Source: Phocoena phocoena (lineage: Eukaryota; Chordata; Mammalia; Artiodactyla; Phocoenidae). Taken from it: a stretch of 64,000 nucleotides of DNA. The stretch is from NCBI RefSeq assembly GCF_963924675.1, contig NC_089220.1:54074639-54138638 (forward strand). Direction: 5' to 3'. This document shows positions 47,462-59,544 of the stretch, piece by piece. The first letter of the stretch is position 1, and each line of letters opens with the position of its first letter. Made by a program: the position numbers and the translations under genes. Under the pieces are notes generated by a model. It searched no databases. It was not told the origin of the DNA and saw only the letters and a list, made by a program, of their open reading frames with translations.

Positions 47462-49958
47462 CAGTTAACACATCGGAAAGGTTTTCTACTTGGAACTCTT
47501 TAGTATGAAAAATTTTTAATATAAATTAAGGATAAAAGATGTAATAAAAGTGAAAAGGCAAAACTTTTTACTGCTGAGATTTTTTTTACCCTGTCCTTCA
47601 AACTTAAAATGGAATAAAAACATTGTTATATTTGACTCTTTCATCCTTTAAATATTATTTTCTTTCTTTTTCACTGAGTGACTATGCAATTACCACAGAA
47701 TACAACATTGAGGATATGACATTTTTAGTTAAAATTATATGCATATATGTATATTTTATATTATATATAATATGTTTTATAAAGAAAATAACTTCGAATA
47801 ATAGAGTACAAACAGAAAAAACTGGGAAAAGATATTAAGTAAAACTTGAAAGCCAGTGTTTGTCTTATTTTACCTCTCATTATTATCTTTTATTCAGTGT
47901 GCAGGGGCTCTGTGAAACTGGGTGGTGAAAGACCATTCTACACAGTCTCCTGTGTTTCTTGTAAGCAAGGGTGCTGACAGCTTTTGCTATGGACTACCTT
48001 TCCAAGGATGCTTGTATAAGAAACATGCTGTCCAGTAAAATAAAGAGATCTCCTTCTAGGGCAAAGTTTGGGCATGTTTGCTTATAGTTCTTTACAAAAG
48101 ATTCAGGTTTCTAAACTCACATTCCTCAGCCCTGATACAAACCACTGTCTATGTAGCATCCATGTAGGCCCATCTCCATGTAACCCCTGTGGGATTTGGG
48201 GGGTAAGGGGAACTGAGGGGAACATGAAGCTCATGCTGACAGCTGTGCTATAAGTAACAATGTCCTTTGTATCTGACTCAGGAAACCTGTGCCTTCTGCC
48301 AGCATTGCTAAAACTGTACAGGCTAACCTGTGAGCTTGCAAACAAGGTAAAACCCTTAAAGCCTGCACAGTTCTTGATACTGGACACACTATACTTTGGG
48401 GATTCTCTTGTACTCACCTGGAGAGAAGTTGGAATTTTTTTATTTTTATCGTTATTTCAGAAAGCTTAGACTTGAATGATGCTGACAAAATGTCCTTGGA
48501 ACCACTTCCAGGATGCTGGAGCCAAGACTCAAAAGTGAAGAAAGAAAAGAAAATGGAGACTTCAAAGCTTAAAGAGCAATACAGTAATTTAAACTTATGA
48601 GTTGAAGGGCCAAGAAGTAATATACTATATATTAAAATTAGCTGACAAGGGAAAAAGCAGTAGTTCATAAAAGGAAAGAAATAAATAATAAGCTCTTAAA
48701 CTTAGCAAGAGCTGAGATAAATTGGACCCATTTATCTCCAGTCACATATGTGATCTCTTTTCTTTGAACCTCACTCTTTGTCTCATTGGGCACTGGTTTC
48801 TCTCTTTGTGATCTGACATTCCTTCTAGGCTCACAACCTTACCTAGGGACTTGAACTGCCAGCAAGAGCTCTTAAGATGTCACAAGGTCAGTAGACTTTC
48901 TTTGCCTGTTTGGTTAATGTGTATTTCATTTGTTTTGATATGACCTTGATTTCTGAGCTATCAAAGAAAACTATAGAATGTGATGGTTAAAAACAGAGAC
49001 ACAGAGAGTGAGAGACAGAGAAAGAGACAGATTCATCAAGTCTACACCTCTCATTATAAAGATAAGGGAAGTAAGATCTAGAGAAATTAAAGTATATTAT
49101 TCAAGTTGATATTGCTGTTATTTGAAACTCATAATGACAATCCAAGAATCCAGATCGTAGAGCTCTCTGAAACAGGGGAAAGAAAGATATCACTTCCAAT
49201 GTCTTTATTTAACAGTATCACTGAATTATTTTTGCAAATATTTCTTTTTTCTAATATTGTCTTCAGAGTGAAGTTGCTTACATTTCAGCTACAGAAATGC
49301 TGTTTAAGATCTTTGAGATTTGAAATGTTTTTGAAAGAGTTTTTGTTTATGGAATTATTTATTCTAATAATGAACATTGTAAAATGGTAACTTTCAAATA
49401 GTTCTTAAACTGTGCTAAAAATTGTAAGAAAATTTTAAAGGTTGCCATTGGGTCAAGAAGGATCAGTCCTTTAAAACAATGCCAGGTTATTGTTTGAATC
49501 AGCCCCATGATTGCTCTCACATCCCAATCTCCCTGAACCTTGAGAACTTTAGGTGTTTTCTGATTCTCTTCTGGTCTACAGTTTTCAGTACATCACAGCA
49601 TCTACTTATGCTCTTCAAGGTCACTTTATTTTCCCATTCACCATCTTACCTCCAAGATCACAAAATAAAACTATCGCTCATGCAGTAATTTGCAGGGCTG
49701 ATACTTTGCAGTAATTTGCAGGGCTGATACTTTGCACCAATGACTGTTAACAAAGCCAGGTCAAACGCCTTTCCTAGCTTCTCTTCTTTCTATTCTTTTT
49801 CTGTCAATGTCTTTTGTTGGATGCTTCTGACTAAATCTACCAACTATCCAACCTTAGCTCAAAATCCAACCTATTCGATTGTTTATTCTGCAGTAATACC
49901 TCCACTTTAACTTACTCAACGCCTCCTGCCTTAAGAGCAGCGATCACTAGTGAATTAA
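47462..49958. other. Unassigned DNA
   Basis: No recognised gene. The 104-codon minus-strand frame (48103-48417), the 94-codon plus-strand frame (49106-49390) and others resemble nothing known. Contains an AT-rich run at 47736-47780, a GA-rich run at 48994-49030 and a 26-bp tandem duplication at 49681-49736. Confidence 0.5.
49681..49736 (+). repeat. Two perfect tandem copies of a 26-bp unit
   Basis: Unit begins TGCAGTAATTTGCAGGGCTG. Copies at 49681-49706 and 49707-49732 with four more bases of a third. Perfect identity suggests a recent slippage or unequal-exchange event. Confidence 0.95.
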
Positions 49959-50535
49959 GATGCACCCCAATGTTCATTGCAGCACTATTTATAATAGCCA
50001 GGACATGGAAGCAACTTAAATGTCCATCAACAGAGGAATGGACAAAGATGTGGTACATATATGCAATGGAATATTACTCAGCCATAAAAAAGAACAAAAT
50101 AATGCCATTTTCAGCAACATGGATATACCTAGAGATTGTCATACTGAGTAAAGTAAGTCAGACACAGAAAGACAAGTATCATATGATATTGCTTATATGT
50201 GGAATCTCAAAAAAGGGTGCAAATGAACTTATTTACAAAACAGAAGTAGAGTCACAGTGTAGAAAACAAACTTATGGGTACCAGGGGATAAGAGGCGGAG
50301 GGATAAATTGGGAGATTGGGATTGACATATACACACTACTATATATAAAATAGGTAACAATAGGAACATACTGTATAGCACAGGGAACTCTATTCAATAC
50401 TCCATAACAGCCTATATGGGAAAATAATCTTAAAAAAGAGTGGAGATATATATATATGTATAACTGATTCACTTTGCCATACACCTGAAACTAACACAAC
50501 ATTGTAAATCAACTATACTCCACTAAAACTTTTTT
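49959..50535 (+). mobile_element. LINE-1 3' end, 5'-truncated
   Basis: Opens in the last part of ORF2 (CACCCCAATGTTCATTGCAG) and encodes [22 protein letters not shown] and the C-terminus in 49970-50353, followed by a 3' UTR with GGAACTCTATTCAATACTCC and AACTATACTCCACTAAAAC. The 3' UTR differs from the L1 copies at 32153 and 41278, so it represents a third, older subfamily. No clear TSD. Confidence 0.88.
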
Positions 50536-51249
50536 TACAAAAAGATATCAGGACACCAACAGCAGTTTAGTTCTTTGTCCTCTCAAGGTTATTTTGGAAA
50601 CTGAATTCACTTGAAGACAAGTAGGCATCCTCTTACAATCTCTTCACTTTCTTAGGCCTTTAGATTCCTCCTTCAAATATTTGTTCTATCCTTACCAGTT
50701 ACAACATCATTTTCCTCACAGAGAAGATAGAAGCAAAATTGGATTTGTGAATTCTTTTTCTTTTTCATCCATCAGCTTTCCCATCAGTCCTTGGGAAAGA
50801 CATGTCACTTCTTTGACTTTCTTACACCTTATGTTTCTAAAAAGCTTTTTTAGCTTCATCATACTTTTTTTTTATAAGACTCAACTTATTTGAAGATACA
50901 GTCCTTCCAATTCTATTCTTAAATGTCTGAAACAGTCTCACATTCATCCTCAGTCATGTGCTCTTCTTTCTCTTTTGTTCATGGCTTTTCAAATCTGAGC
51001 TCATTAGAGAGTCCTCTGTATCAGTGCTGATTTCTTTGGGTCCTTCTTCCTCTTCTTCCTCATTTGTTATCATGTGGCAAGAATTGCCTCCTTGATAATA
51101 TTCTAAACCTTTAGCTCATTTCTCTTTCAGGGATTCATGCCATGTAATTATGCCTATTTTTTTCCTCTCACTTTGTAAAGTCTTGCTTCCTAAAATCTAG
51201 GCTGTTTTCATGCCTAGTCTTCCTCTTACTGGTTATCATTAACTTTTCA
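50536..51249. other. Unassigned, pyrimidine-rich, possibly L2
   Basis: T- and C-rich sequence of the kind seen in the L2 body but without a diagnostic word. No gene seen. Confidence 0.4.
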
Positions 51250-51478
51250 GTCACTGTAGTCACAGACAATTGGCTTAGCGAGAGAAAAATCTGGATTGTA
51301 ATCTCATGGTTTATTCATATCATAATTTGACCATGGAGACCAGTTCTATAACTTCTCTGAGCCACAATTTTGTCATTTGAAAAGTAAAGCTAATATTCTA
51401 ATACCTACCTCATAAAATTACTGGGAGAATTAGCAAAAAATATATAGTGTATATGAAGTGACTACAATGTTGCTTGTT
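51250..51478 (+). mobile_element. MIR SINE
   Basis: ACAATTGGCTTAGCG, then CCAGTTCTATAACTTCTCTG, AGCCACAATTTTGTCATTTG and ATACCTACCTCATAAAATTA follow sense MIR. Confidence 0.7.
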
Positions 51479-51587
51479 AAATATCCTCCCTTACTCATCA
51501 CCAGAAATTTTCTCTTGTTGATCAGAATTAAGTTCCCACTAGCAGATCTCTTAATTAGTTAAAGTTATCAGTAAAGCCAGTCAAGAA

Positions 51588-51620
51588 CATGTCAAATGTC
51601 AAAACATGTCAAATGTCCTT
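51588..51620 (+). repeat. Short tandem repeat of AACATGTCAAATGTC
   Basis: Two copies of a 17-bp unit. Confidence 0.85.
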
Positions 51621-51926
51621 AGTTTAGAGGTTTAGAATATTTTTAATAGCTGAAGGTGCCCATCACTACCACAGGTTGCCTTTATGGATGGTTTCTGTGA
51701 TCTGATCATACACACCATCCATTTGGCATTGTGATAGATCGATAGTAAAATTTTACTATAATATTATTTCTCTTCTTTTTTTCATAGATCTTGTCATGGG
51801 TGTATTTGTAATTGCTTGCAGAATATTTTTCCTCCTCTTCCTAATAGTCTATTATTTTAATTACATATTCTGTTACCTGACTATATTTAAGTCCTGAGTT
51901 TCAAATCACCAATGCTTATAATTTAT

Positions 51927-52390
51927 AGCAGGCCCTCCAAATACACAGTTTTTCTGTATCCCCAGCTCTCTGTGGATCCAACCAACCACAGATTGTGTAG
52001 TACTGTAGTATTTACTATTGAAAAAAATCAGAGGTTTCCCTGGTGGTCCAGTTGTAAAGAATCCACCTTCCAATACAGGGGACACGGGTTCGATCCCTGG
52101 TCGGGGAACTAAGACCCCACATGCCACAACTACTGAGCTCGCGTGCTTCAACTAGAGAGTCCATGTACCACAAACTACAGAGCCCACTCGCCCTGGAGCC
52201 CATGTGCCACAACTAGAGAGAGAGAAAAAACCCACACACCACAACTAGAGAGAAGCCCATGCACCACAACGAAAAGATCCCCCATGCCGCAACTAAGACC
52301 CAACGCAGCCAAAAAAAGAAAAAATAGGAAAAAAATCAGCACGTAAATGGACCCACGCAGTTCAAACCCATGTTTTTCAAGAGTCAACTG
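51927..52390 (-). mobile_element. MER2-type Tigger DNA transposon split by a SINE
   Basis: Left part contains CAGGCCCTCCAAATACACAG and CAACCACAGATTGTGTAGTA; right part has ATGGACCCACGCAGTTCAAA and ends TCAAGAGTCAACTG followed by TA at 52391-52392. These are the antisense MER2 end and body. The SINE at 52032-52327 interrupts it. The left end is truncated. Confidence 0.8.
52032..52327 (+). mobile_element. CHR-type SINE, long form, inside MER2
   Basis: About 296 bp. Starts AGGTTTCCCTGGTGGTCCAG, consensus B box GGTTCGATCC at 52087-52096, 3' body with repeated CACAACTAGAGAGA words. TSD GAAAAAAATCAG at 52020-52031 and 52328-52339 (12 of 12). Frames of 65-96 codons on both strands are SINE artefacts. 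Confidence 0.95.
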
Positions 52391-52805
52391 TATTTTAATC
52401 CATAGGACATATATACAACTCCTATTCATGATAATGCATATGCAGCTATTTACCTCCCCATTCATCCCTCTTCCTATGTATCAATATTAAGTAGGAATAA
52501 GTCTATAAATTAACAACCGAGCTGCTAATTCCTTCTGCTTCTATATGGTTAGATATTATACAAAGGGGAAATTTTACTTTTATAATCAGGAAAATGTACA
52601 AATTGTATTTACATTTTAACTCTAAGGACTTTAGAGAAGTAATCCCCTTAGAAAAGCAAAAAAGCTTTGCTAGAAAGCAAAAACAAAATCCTGTCCAGTT
52701 GAAAGTTCATGATTTATCTTTGTACAGCTACTCATAAATCAGCAAAATATCAATACCTGCAGGAACAGTTGCTGATTATCATTTTATGTTAATATACAAA
52801 GAATA

Positions 52806-53015
52806 ATAAGAATGATAATTGGTAATATACCTACTGTATAGGTCTCATTATCTCCAATCCTCACTCAACCCCAAATGGTGGATATCATTCCCCTCATTTT
52901 CAGCTGAGGAAACTGAGACTCAGGGACATAAAGAGACTTACCAGTTGTTGCTCAACCAGTTATACACAGAGCCAAGATTTGAACCAGGTTTGTCTAACTT
53001 ATACTCTCTCCAGAA
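52806..53015 (-). mobile_element. MIR SINE, antisense
   Basis: CTCATTTTCAGCTGAGGAAA, CTGAGACTCAGGGACATAAA, and AGAGCCAAGATTTGAACCAG are the reversed MIR core in order. Frames of 97 and 69 codons here are not genes. Confidence 0.85.
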
Positions 53016-53609
53016 TGTCACCATGCCTATCTGTGTATTGAAAAGTAATATAAGATCTTCTCTGACTACTACAGACCCATCTTTTATGAAGCTACCAAGA
53101 AGTTTCATATAAAAAATATCAAGAATCAGAATAGACAAGCTTCTCAAGTGCCATACTAGAAGCTAAAGGTCAGTGGCACAATGCCAAAAATTATTTCCAA
53201 TGATTTATTACTTCCTAAAATTATTTGCTAGAATTCTACAGCAGCCAAACTTTCAGTTAGATGTGAAGATAGAGCATATTTTTAACCCTTTGTGTGCATC
53301 TTCTTAAGAAGATGATATAGATGGAATACTCGATATGTTTGAACATGTTTAGAGGAGATAAAGTTATAAGTACAAAGAAAACAAAACAAAACCCAAAAAG
53401 ACAATTATTAACCTCAAGGAAAACAAAAAGTTGTGTATTCATGTTTACTGCATGGTTTATCTTTCAATAGCATACACAAGGTCACAGCAATGTAAATACC
53501 AAATTTTGAACTAGCCAAAATTACAATATAGCTCTATGGAGAGGATGAGGGAAAAGAAGTGTATGACAGTATATGTACACACTAGTTAATGTGTGTTGGG
53601 GGTAGGGTT

Positions 53610-53738
53610 TTTTGGGTTTTGTGGGGTTTTTTGGCCACACCACGCAGCTTGTGGGATCTTAGTTCCCTGACCAGGGATCGACCTGAGCCCTCTGCAGTGA
53701 AAGCATGGAGTCCTAACAACTGGACCACCAGAGAATTG
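53610..53738 (-). mobile_element. CHR-type SINE, short form
   Basis: GGCCACACCACGCAGCTTGTG, GATCTTAGTTCCCTGACCAG, and CTGGACCACCAGAGAA are the antisense short-class SINE. G and T rich tail on the left. No convincing TSD, so boundaries are approximate. Confidence 0.85.
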
Positions 53739-54124
53739 GGTATTTTTTAAAAAACAAAATCCTTCATTTAAATAGCTATCATCTTTCATAGGAGGGCATC
53801 AATAGATAATGCCTAAAACTGAAAAATTGAGAAGTAACAAAATAAGCTTATTTGGAGAAAAATGATAGAAATAAAATGGTTAAATTGTTGAAAATGGTTG
53901 CCTATGAAAGTGGTTGAGAAGCAAGAAGATAGGGGAGTGTGCTCTTTTTTGATGCAAGCCTTGGTTTACTGTTTGACTTTTTAAACTGTGTGATTAAAAA
54001 CAAAACTGAAACTAATAGGAAGGAAGGAAGGAAGGGAGGGAGGAAGGAAGGGAGGAGAGAAGGAAGGAAGGCGGAAGGAAAGGGAGAAAGAAAGAAGTAG
54101 TTGCTCTTGCTCTCAAGGTATCCA
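53739..54124. other. Unassigned DNA with a purine tract
   Basis: No gene seen; a (GGAA)n tract occupies 54018-54095. Confidence 0.55.
54018..54095 (+). repeat. (GGAA)n-rich microsatellite
   Basis: About 78 bases of GGAA and GGGA units. GGAA arrays can bind ETS-family factors, but nothing here shows that this one does. Confidence 0.9.
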
Positions 54125-54540
54125 TGATTTAATGGAAGACATCAAATGGTAATTGGTTTAGTAGTATTAGAGGCATGTACAAGATGTTTGGGGAGAACAT
54201 AAGAAGATTCGATCATTCTTCTTCTTTGGGCAGAAACACATGGTGAGAGGCGGCACGTATATGAGGTCTTCTTTGGTTAGAACCTTATAATTTTTTATTA
54301 GTGATTTTCCAGTCAGAATAAGAGGGAAAAGATATTCTAAACTAGCCAGGGAAGAACAGCATTAGCAAAGGCATTGAAAAATGAAAGTATTTTCAATTCT
54401 CAGGAACTCTGTGTCATTACTATAGCTGGGGCTGCTATGTAATCCAAATAAATGGCAGGTGATGGGGTTAGAGAGTTTATTTGAGTGTAGATTGCAAAAA
54501 GCCTTATATATCAATTTATAGAAAAATATTATTAAAGTCA
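54125..54540 (-). mobile_element. L2 LINE fragment, antisense
   Basis: AACTAGCCAGGGAAGAACAG, AGCAAAGGCATTGAAAAATG and GTAGATTGCAAAAAGCCTTAT follow reversed L2. Confidence 0.65.
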
Positions 54541-54549
54541 CAAATCCAA

Positions 54550-55345
54550 GTATGTATGGTGAATGACATCGCCATCTATCTAGTGGCTTAGTCTATAACT
54601 CAGGAGTCATCCTTGACATTTCCCTGTCTCTCAATCCACATTTCTCATCTATTGCCAACTGGCACTCCCTCTGAGTGGGTAAAGCTTTGTGGGCAAGTGG
54701 AGATGGGAGCTGATGTGCAGTGCATTATCTACACAACTGTAGGGGGCAGCCTTGTCCACCTTAGTCCAAACGCAAACCCTCTCCTACCTAAACACTCACA
54801 AGCTTTGAAGGATGACTCCTTCTCTTTCATTCTCCACTGCCACACAGAGTGATCTCATCAAAATGCAAATCTTACCATGTCAACCTTCCTACTTAAAATA
54901 CTATTGTGACTTTTCATTTCTCTTAAGATAAAGACCAATATCCTTAATATGATCTTCAAAGTTCTGCAGGGTCAGGTCTGAGCATGATCTCTACCATGTC
55001 CCCTCATGATATGGATCTCTGTCCTCCATCCACAATGGCCTTCTTCCAGTAATTTTAATCTTACATATGTCCTCAACCATTGGTCCTTTGCATGTAAAGC
55101 TCCCTCATCCTTGAACACTCTCTTTCAGTACTTCCCACCATTCCCATCACCATTTTCACATCTGCCTAATTAATTTCTACTCATTCTTCAGATGTGTGCC
55201 CTCAGGCACCATGTACATATTTGTGGCACTGATTATGACTGTAATTTTAAATTCACTTATAAGATTATTTGACTAAAGTCTATTTCTCTTCTTGACTATA
55301 AGTTTAAAGTGAACAAGATATGTATTTGTTTAATTCATAAATTAA
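54550..55345 (+). mobile_element. L2 LINE fragment, sense
   Basis: TCATCCTTGACATTTCCCTG, AAGATAAAGACCAATATCCT, CATGTAAAGCTCCCTCATCC and ATTTCTACTCATTCTTCAGA follow L2 in order. The 79-codon frame at 54613 is L2-derived. It lies head-to-head with the antisense L2 at 54125. Confidence 0.7.
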
Positions 55346-55378
55346 TACATATTTGTTTAATTCATAAATTAATAAATA
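55323..55378 (+). repeat. Two tandem copies of a ~29-bp AT-rich unit
   Basis: ATTTGTTTAATTCATAAATT is repeated, ending in TAATAcAtA and TAATAAATA respectively. Confidence 0.9.
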
Positions 55379-56284
55379 GCATGCTTACTGAAATCTAAAA
55401 GAATTTTGTGAAGGCTTTAGAGAACAATAGATAAATTTTTCTTACACAGCAACAATTTCAGGGAAAACAAAAATGGCTCTCCAATGCCATGAATGCAAAC
55501 TAAAGGGACAAACTGTTCTGAAATAATGTCAATATAAGAAACACAAGAAAATACACAAATAAACATACGATATAATTGGAAGTGAGCTCTGAAATGGAAC
55601 ACTTAAGATTTTATGTCATCTAAGAAATGCAGCAGATTTTTACCATACTATAGGTGACCTACCATTAATACTCTCTGATTTTTATTTTTTAAATATCAGC
55701 CCCATGCTGAGAACAGACTCTGAGGAGGTTGATTAAAATACAAAACTTATTCAATAAGTAGTCTCCTCTTCCATTTTCTTCTGAGTAAAAAGAAGTGTCA
55801 TTCTCACAAAGCTTCTAGCCATCAGTCAGCAGGCCAGATAATCCATCTGTTTTTTTAATTAAACAGACTGAACATTGCTTCATTTGAATTGGACACTCTC
55901 CAATCTTTCTAAAGTTTTCCTATCCACAGAACAGCTTATCTATTAAAAGAAATCCATGAATGATACCTCCTTTTTCACTCTTTTACCAAAATTAGACACA
56001 ATGATTTGCCAATATATTTATTTCCTTAACCCATTTTCAACCAGATGCTATCTCCAGAAAAACAATGAATAATGTTTTAATTTAACTAACTATGGGTATT
56101 ATGTCTTCCATTTTTAGCTGAGTAGCAAGAACAAAGTTACAAAGTTATCAGTAAATAGCAGGAAAATTCCTTTATTCTATTAACAATAAGTCATGTAACA
56201 GCTGTCATGTTCATAAAGGAATTAATTGCCCACCGTCACTCATCCATTTGTACAAAAAAGGTTTATATTAATGTCAGCCACTCT
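55379..56284. other. Unassigned AT-rich DNA
   Basis: No gene or clear transposon recognised. Confidence 0.55.
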
Positions 56285-56720
56285 ACTTAACTAGGGGAAA
56301 AAGATGACATAACTTCCCTGCCTTCAAGGAACTCAGAGCCTAGTCAAGGAGAAAGAAAATTAATACAGATTGACAGGTGCCAGGGCAGATTTCAGTCATG
56401 CCAGACGAAAGAAAAGAGTTGTCTTAACAAAGGAGGAGATAAGAGCAATTTAGGCTGAGGAAACTGCATGAATCTTTGAAAACTAAAGAGCTATAGAAAC
56501 TGTAAAAGATGAAAGTAAAGGCTGAAAAACTAAGTAGGATTTATGTAAAAAAAAAATTGTATATCATGCTGGAGTTTGGATTTTATCCTGAAATTGAAGA
56601 GAAAGGATCATAAGAAAACCTGTGACATCAAATTTCTCATTTAGAAAAATTATCTTTGCAGCTATATGGAAGATGAACTTGAAGGGAGAAAAACTTTCCA
56701 TGCAGTCTTAAAACAGTGGC
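56285..56720 (-). mobile_element. L2 LINE fragment, antisense
   Basis: CCTAGTCAAGGAGAAAGAAA, then GGAGTTTGGATTTTATCCTG, then TTATCTTTGCAGCTATATGG match reversed L2. Confidence 0.65.
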
Positions 56721-57289
56721 TCCTAAAATAGAAGACAGTTTCATATTACCATTAAAATAAAAAGGGTAATATTCCACTTAAGCTCACTATCTAGATGTTT
56801 GAAATGCTCTTCCTTGCTATACAAATAATTTGCTATAGAAACTTAATAACCCAAGCTCTTTAAAGATTGAAAACTTAATCTGAAAATTATCAACAGTTAA
56901 AATCTAACTTTATTTTTGTGTGAACAAGACTGCCTTAACATTCCCTTTAGTAGGTTTCTTTCTGAACTTAGGCCCCTGACCTCTCTTTTTCTTAAGAGTA
57001 TTTACTTTAGGATACTTGAAATTTAAATTTTTTTCTCTGCCCCTTTGAGCTATCTTCTCCCAGCCTCTTGCCAGTTTTATAACCCAGGAACGTCTTTCTG
57101 AAGGATCTGAGAGCCACCCTTTGAAAAGTAATCATCGAGAAAGATAGTATGCCTATCTCCTAGACTCTAAGGGAGGGTAGCCTAACTTCGAAAAGTACCA
57201 ATTAACAGACAAAAATGGCCTAATCATAGTGACCAACTTCTACTCAAATGTCCCCAGGACTTTTCCACTAGCTCACCCTCAATGCTTAA

Positions 57290-57880
57290 AAAACTCTCCT
57301 GTTTTTTGTTCCAGTGGAATTGACTCAATATCTCTCCCTTATTGCTCTGCCAAGAACATTCTCCATATCTTCTTTGTTTTACTAATTCCTAATCATCCTT
57401 CACATCTCAGCTTGAATGCCACATCCTCTAGGAAGTCTTCGATGCTACCAGCCCTCCAAGTCCAGGTCCAGTACATTCCTCCATTTTATCTTATATCTAG
57501 AGTATTTGTTATGAGCTGAACACTTGTGTCCTCCCAAAATTCATACTCCCCAATATAATGATATTAGGAGCTAGGGACATTTGCAAGGTAATTAGAATTA
57601 GGTGAGGTCATAAAAGTGGAGCCTTCTGAAAGGGATTAATGCTCTTAAAAGAGTTATGAGAGAGCTGGTTCCCCCTCTCTGCTCTCTGCCGCATGAAGAT
57701 ACAATGAGAAGTCAGCATCCTGGAAGAGAACCCTCACCAGAACTGCATTTGTCACACTTCATTAATCACCCATTTACTTGCCTCTAGCCCCTACAAAATT
57801 AGCAACTCCATGAGGATAAGGAGCATATTTGTTATGTTCTTTATACAACGTTAATGAATAAATATCTGTTGAATGAAGTA
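57290..57880 (+). mobile_element. L2 LINE fragment interrupted by an LTR
   Basis: CATCTCAGCTTGAATGCCAC and TCCTCTAGGAAGTCTTCGAT on the left, then TTAGCAACTCCATGAGGATA and AATAAATATCTGTTGAATGA on the right of the LTR at 57507-57744: successive parts of L2 reaching its 3' end. Confidence 0.75.
57507..57744 (+). mobile_element. MaLR-type LTR (MLT1/MST-like), 3'-truncated
   Basis: Starts TGTTATGAGCTGAACACTTG, with CCCAAAATTCATACTCCCCA, GTAATTAGAATTAGGTGAGG and GAAGAGAACCCTCACCAGAA. The second half of the LTR is missing. Flanks GTATT (57502-57506) and GCATT (57745-57749) may be a decayed 5-bp duplication. Inserted in L2. Confidence 0.75.
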
Positions 57881-58049
57881 ATGAATGATTATGAAAATAG
57901 TCCAACCTTCCATTCAAGCCAGGACACTGATTAGGCTCCTGAACTTTCAAAATATAATGTTAATTATGTCACCTTCTTGTCTGTTTTCATGCTATGTGGT
58001 CTTGCCTTCAATATTTAATAGAAAGCACCAGCACTCTATGCCCTTGTCA

Positions 58050-58349
58050 AAAAATACAAATGTAAAATAGATAGCTAGTGGGAAGCAGCTGCATAGCACA
58101 GGGAGATCAGCTCAGTGCTTTGTGACCACCTAGAGGGGTGGGATAGGGAGGGTGGGAGGGAGGGAGACGCAAGAGGGAAGAGACATGGGAACATATGTAT
58201 ATGTATAACTGATTCACTTTGTTATAAAGTAGAAACTAACACACCATTGTAAAGCAATTATACTCCAATAAAGATGTAAAAAAAAAAGCCCACGCACAGC
58301 AACGAAGACCCAATGCAGCCAAAAATTAATTAATTAATTAAAAATACAA
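58050..58349 (+). mobile_element. Chimeric retro-insertion: L1 3' UTR fused to a SINE tail
   Basis: AAAAATACAA at 58050-58059 and 58340-58349 encloses two parts. The first, 58060-58280, is the 3' UTR of the younger L1 type (AGATAGCTAGTGGGAAGCAG to CAATAAAGATGT). After an A run, GCCCACGCACAGCAACGAAG, then ACCCAATGCAGCC and (AATT)n form the 3' tail of a CHR-type SINE without its head. One duplication around both suggests a single event with template switching. A SINE fragment inserted later into the L1 A tail is the alternative. Confidence 0.75.
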
Positions 58350-59544
58350 CCTCAGATTGTCTGTTGTCCCCTTTCTTTAGAAACTTAGCCAAGAGAATTT
58401 AAGAAAAATAGCCCGAGGAGCAAGCAATCTCCCTCTTCCTTTACAAGCTCTAAACTATAAAATCTAATTGAGGAAAACAGTTTCACATTACTATAAAAAT
58501 AAAAGAGGAATCAAGTTGAACCACCAAAAGTCTACATATTTGGACCATACTGCTTTGGTCCTTCAAAGATTCACCTGAGACCACTGCATATGAAAACTCC
58601 AGGGGCACTATGCACCTAGAATTCTGTGTGAAAGGCACACTCCCTCCCTGCACTCGCCTCACACACACTTTATAGTTTATTTGAATAGTTTATTTGAACC
58701 TGTAGAGTTATATAAAGCAATGTCCTAGAATCACCTCTATTGAGTTACTCTTTGTGCTAACCCTCTGGCTTTTTTAAAAAGCTGGAAACAGACACAAGAA
58801 ATTCACTCCTGCATTTTCAGTAAATATATTGTCAAGGATATTGTGCTCTTCAATAACCAGTATTCTCTACATGAAGTTCCACAAAGAAACGTGTTTAATT
58901 CACTGTATGCACAAATCCAAAGCTAGTTTCTTCAAAGAAAAGTAGTAAAATAAACAGAAAACTGTAGATTCTAAAGTATAAGTGAGGGCCCACTCACTAT
59001 GTCCTTAAGGAGGAAGAATCTTGCTCTGGATTGGATTTGGATCAAATTCCAAAGTAATCTTTGGGTTACAGTTAAGTACTAGGTATCTTTGGGGAGTGTC
59101 TAACTTTCATGATGCTGGAGACGGAGACATGAAATCGAGCCCAAATATTTCACTTGCTTGGGAAGAAGTACTCTCCCCACCTATACCTCATTGCCTTCTT
59201 CCCACTTAGAAAGCCAAGTTGGAACCACAGTAAACCTGAGGGTGAAGGAGTGTACTTTGATCTGCCTATTCTAGGAAAAAGAAGTCCTCTAGAACTAACC
59301 TAACTCATCAGCACTCAGGACACCATTAGGTTCTGAGTCAACTCTCAGGTTAGAAAAAATTATATTCTTTTTTCCTGGTATTGTCCGTTATGGATGTATT
59401 TCCCCTGAGGGGTGTCAATGGAAGGATGGGTTGAATATTTAGTACACTGTTTTATTTCCACAGAAGTATCCATTTTGACAGATTTAGGGATAGCTAAAAT
59501 TTTTCAAAAGAGAAAATTAATGAGGTTTTAAATATTAAAACATA
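58350..59544. other. Unassigned DNA
   Basis: No gene recognised; small frames have no resemblance to known proteins. Confidence 0.5.

Noticed and set aside
46114..50353. Shared protein block near 46114-46365 and 49970-50353 as a duplicated gene
   Set aside because: Both are the C-terminal part of L1 ORF2 from different L1 subfamilies.
52080..52100. Possible tRNA gene because of the GGTTCGATCC B box
   Set aside because: It sits in a SINE head derived from a tRNA; no cloverleaf with intact acceptor stem and anticodon arm can be drawn.
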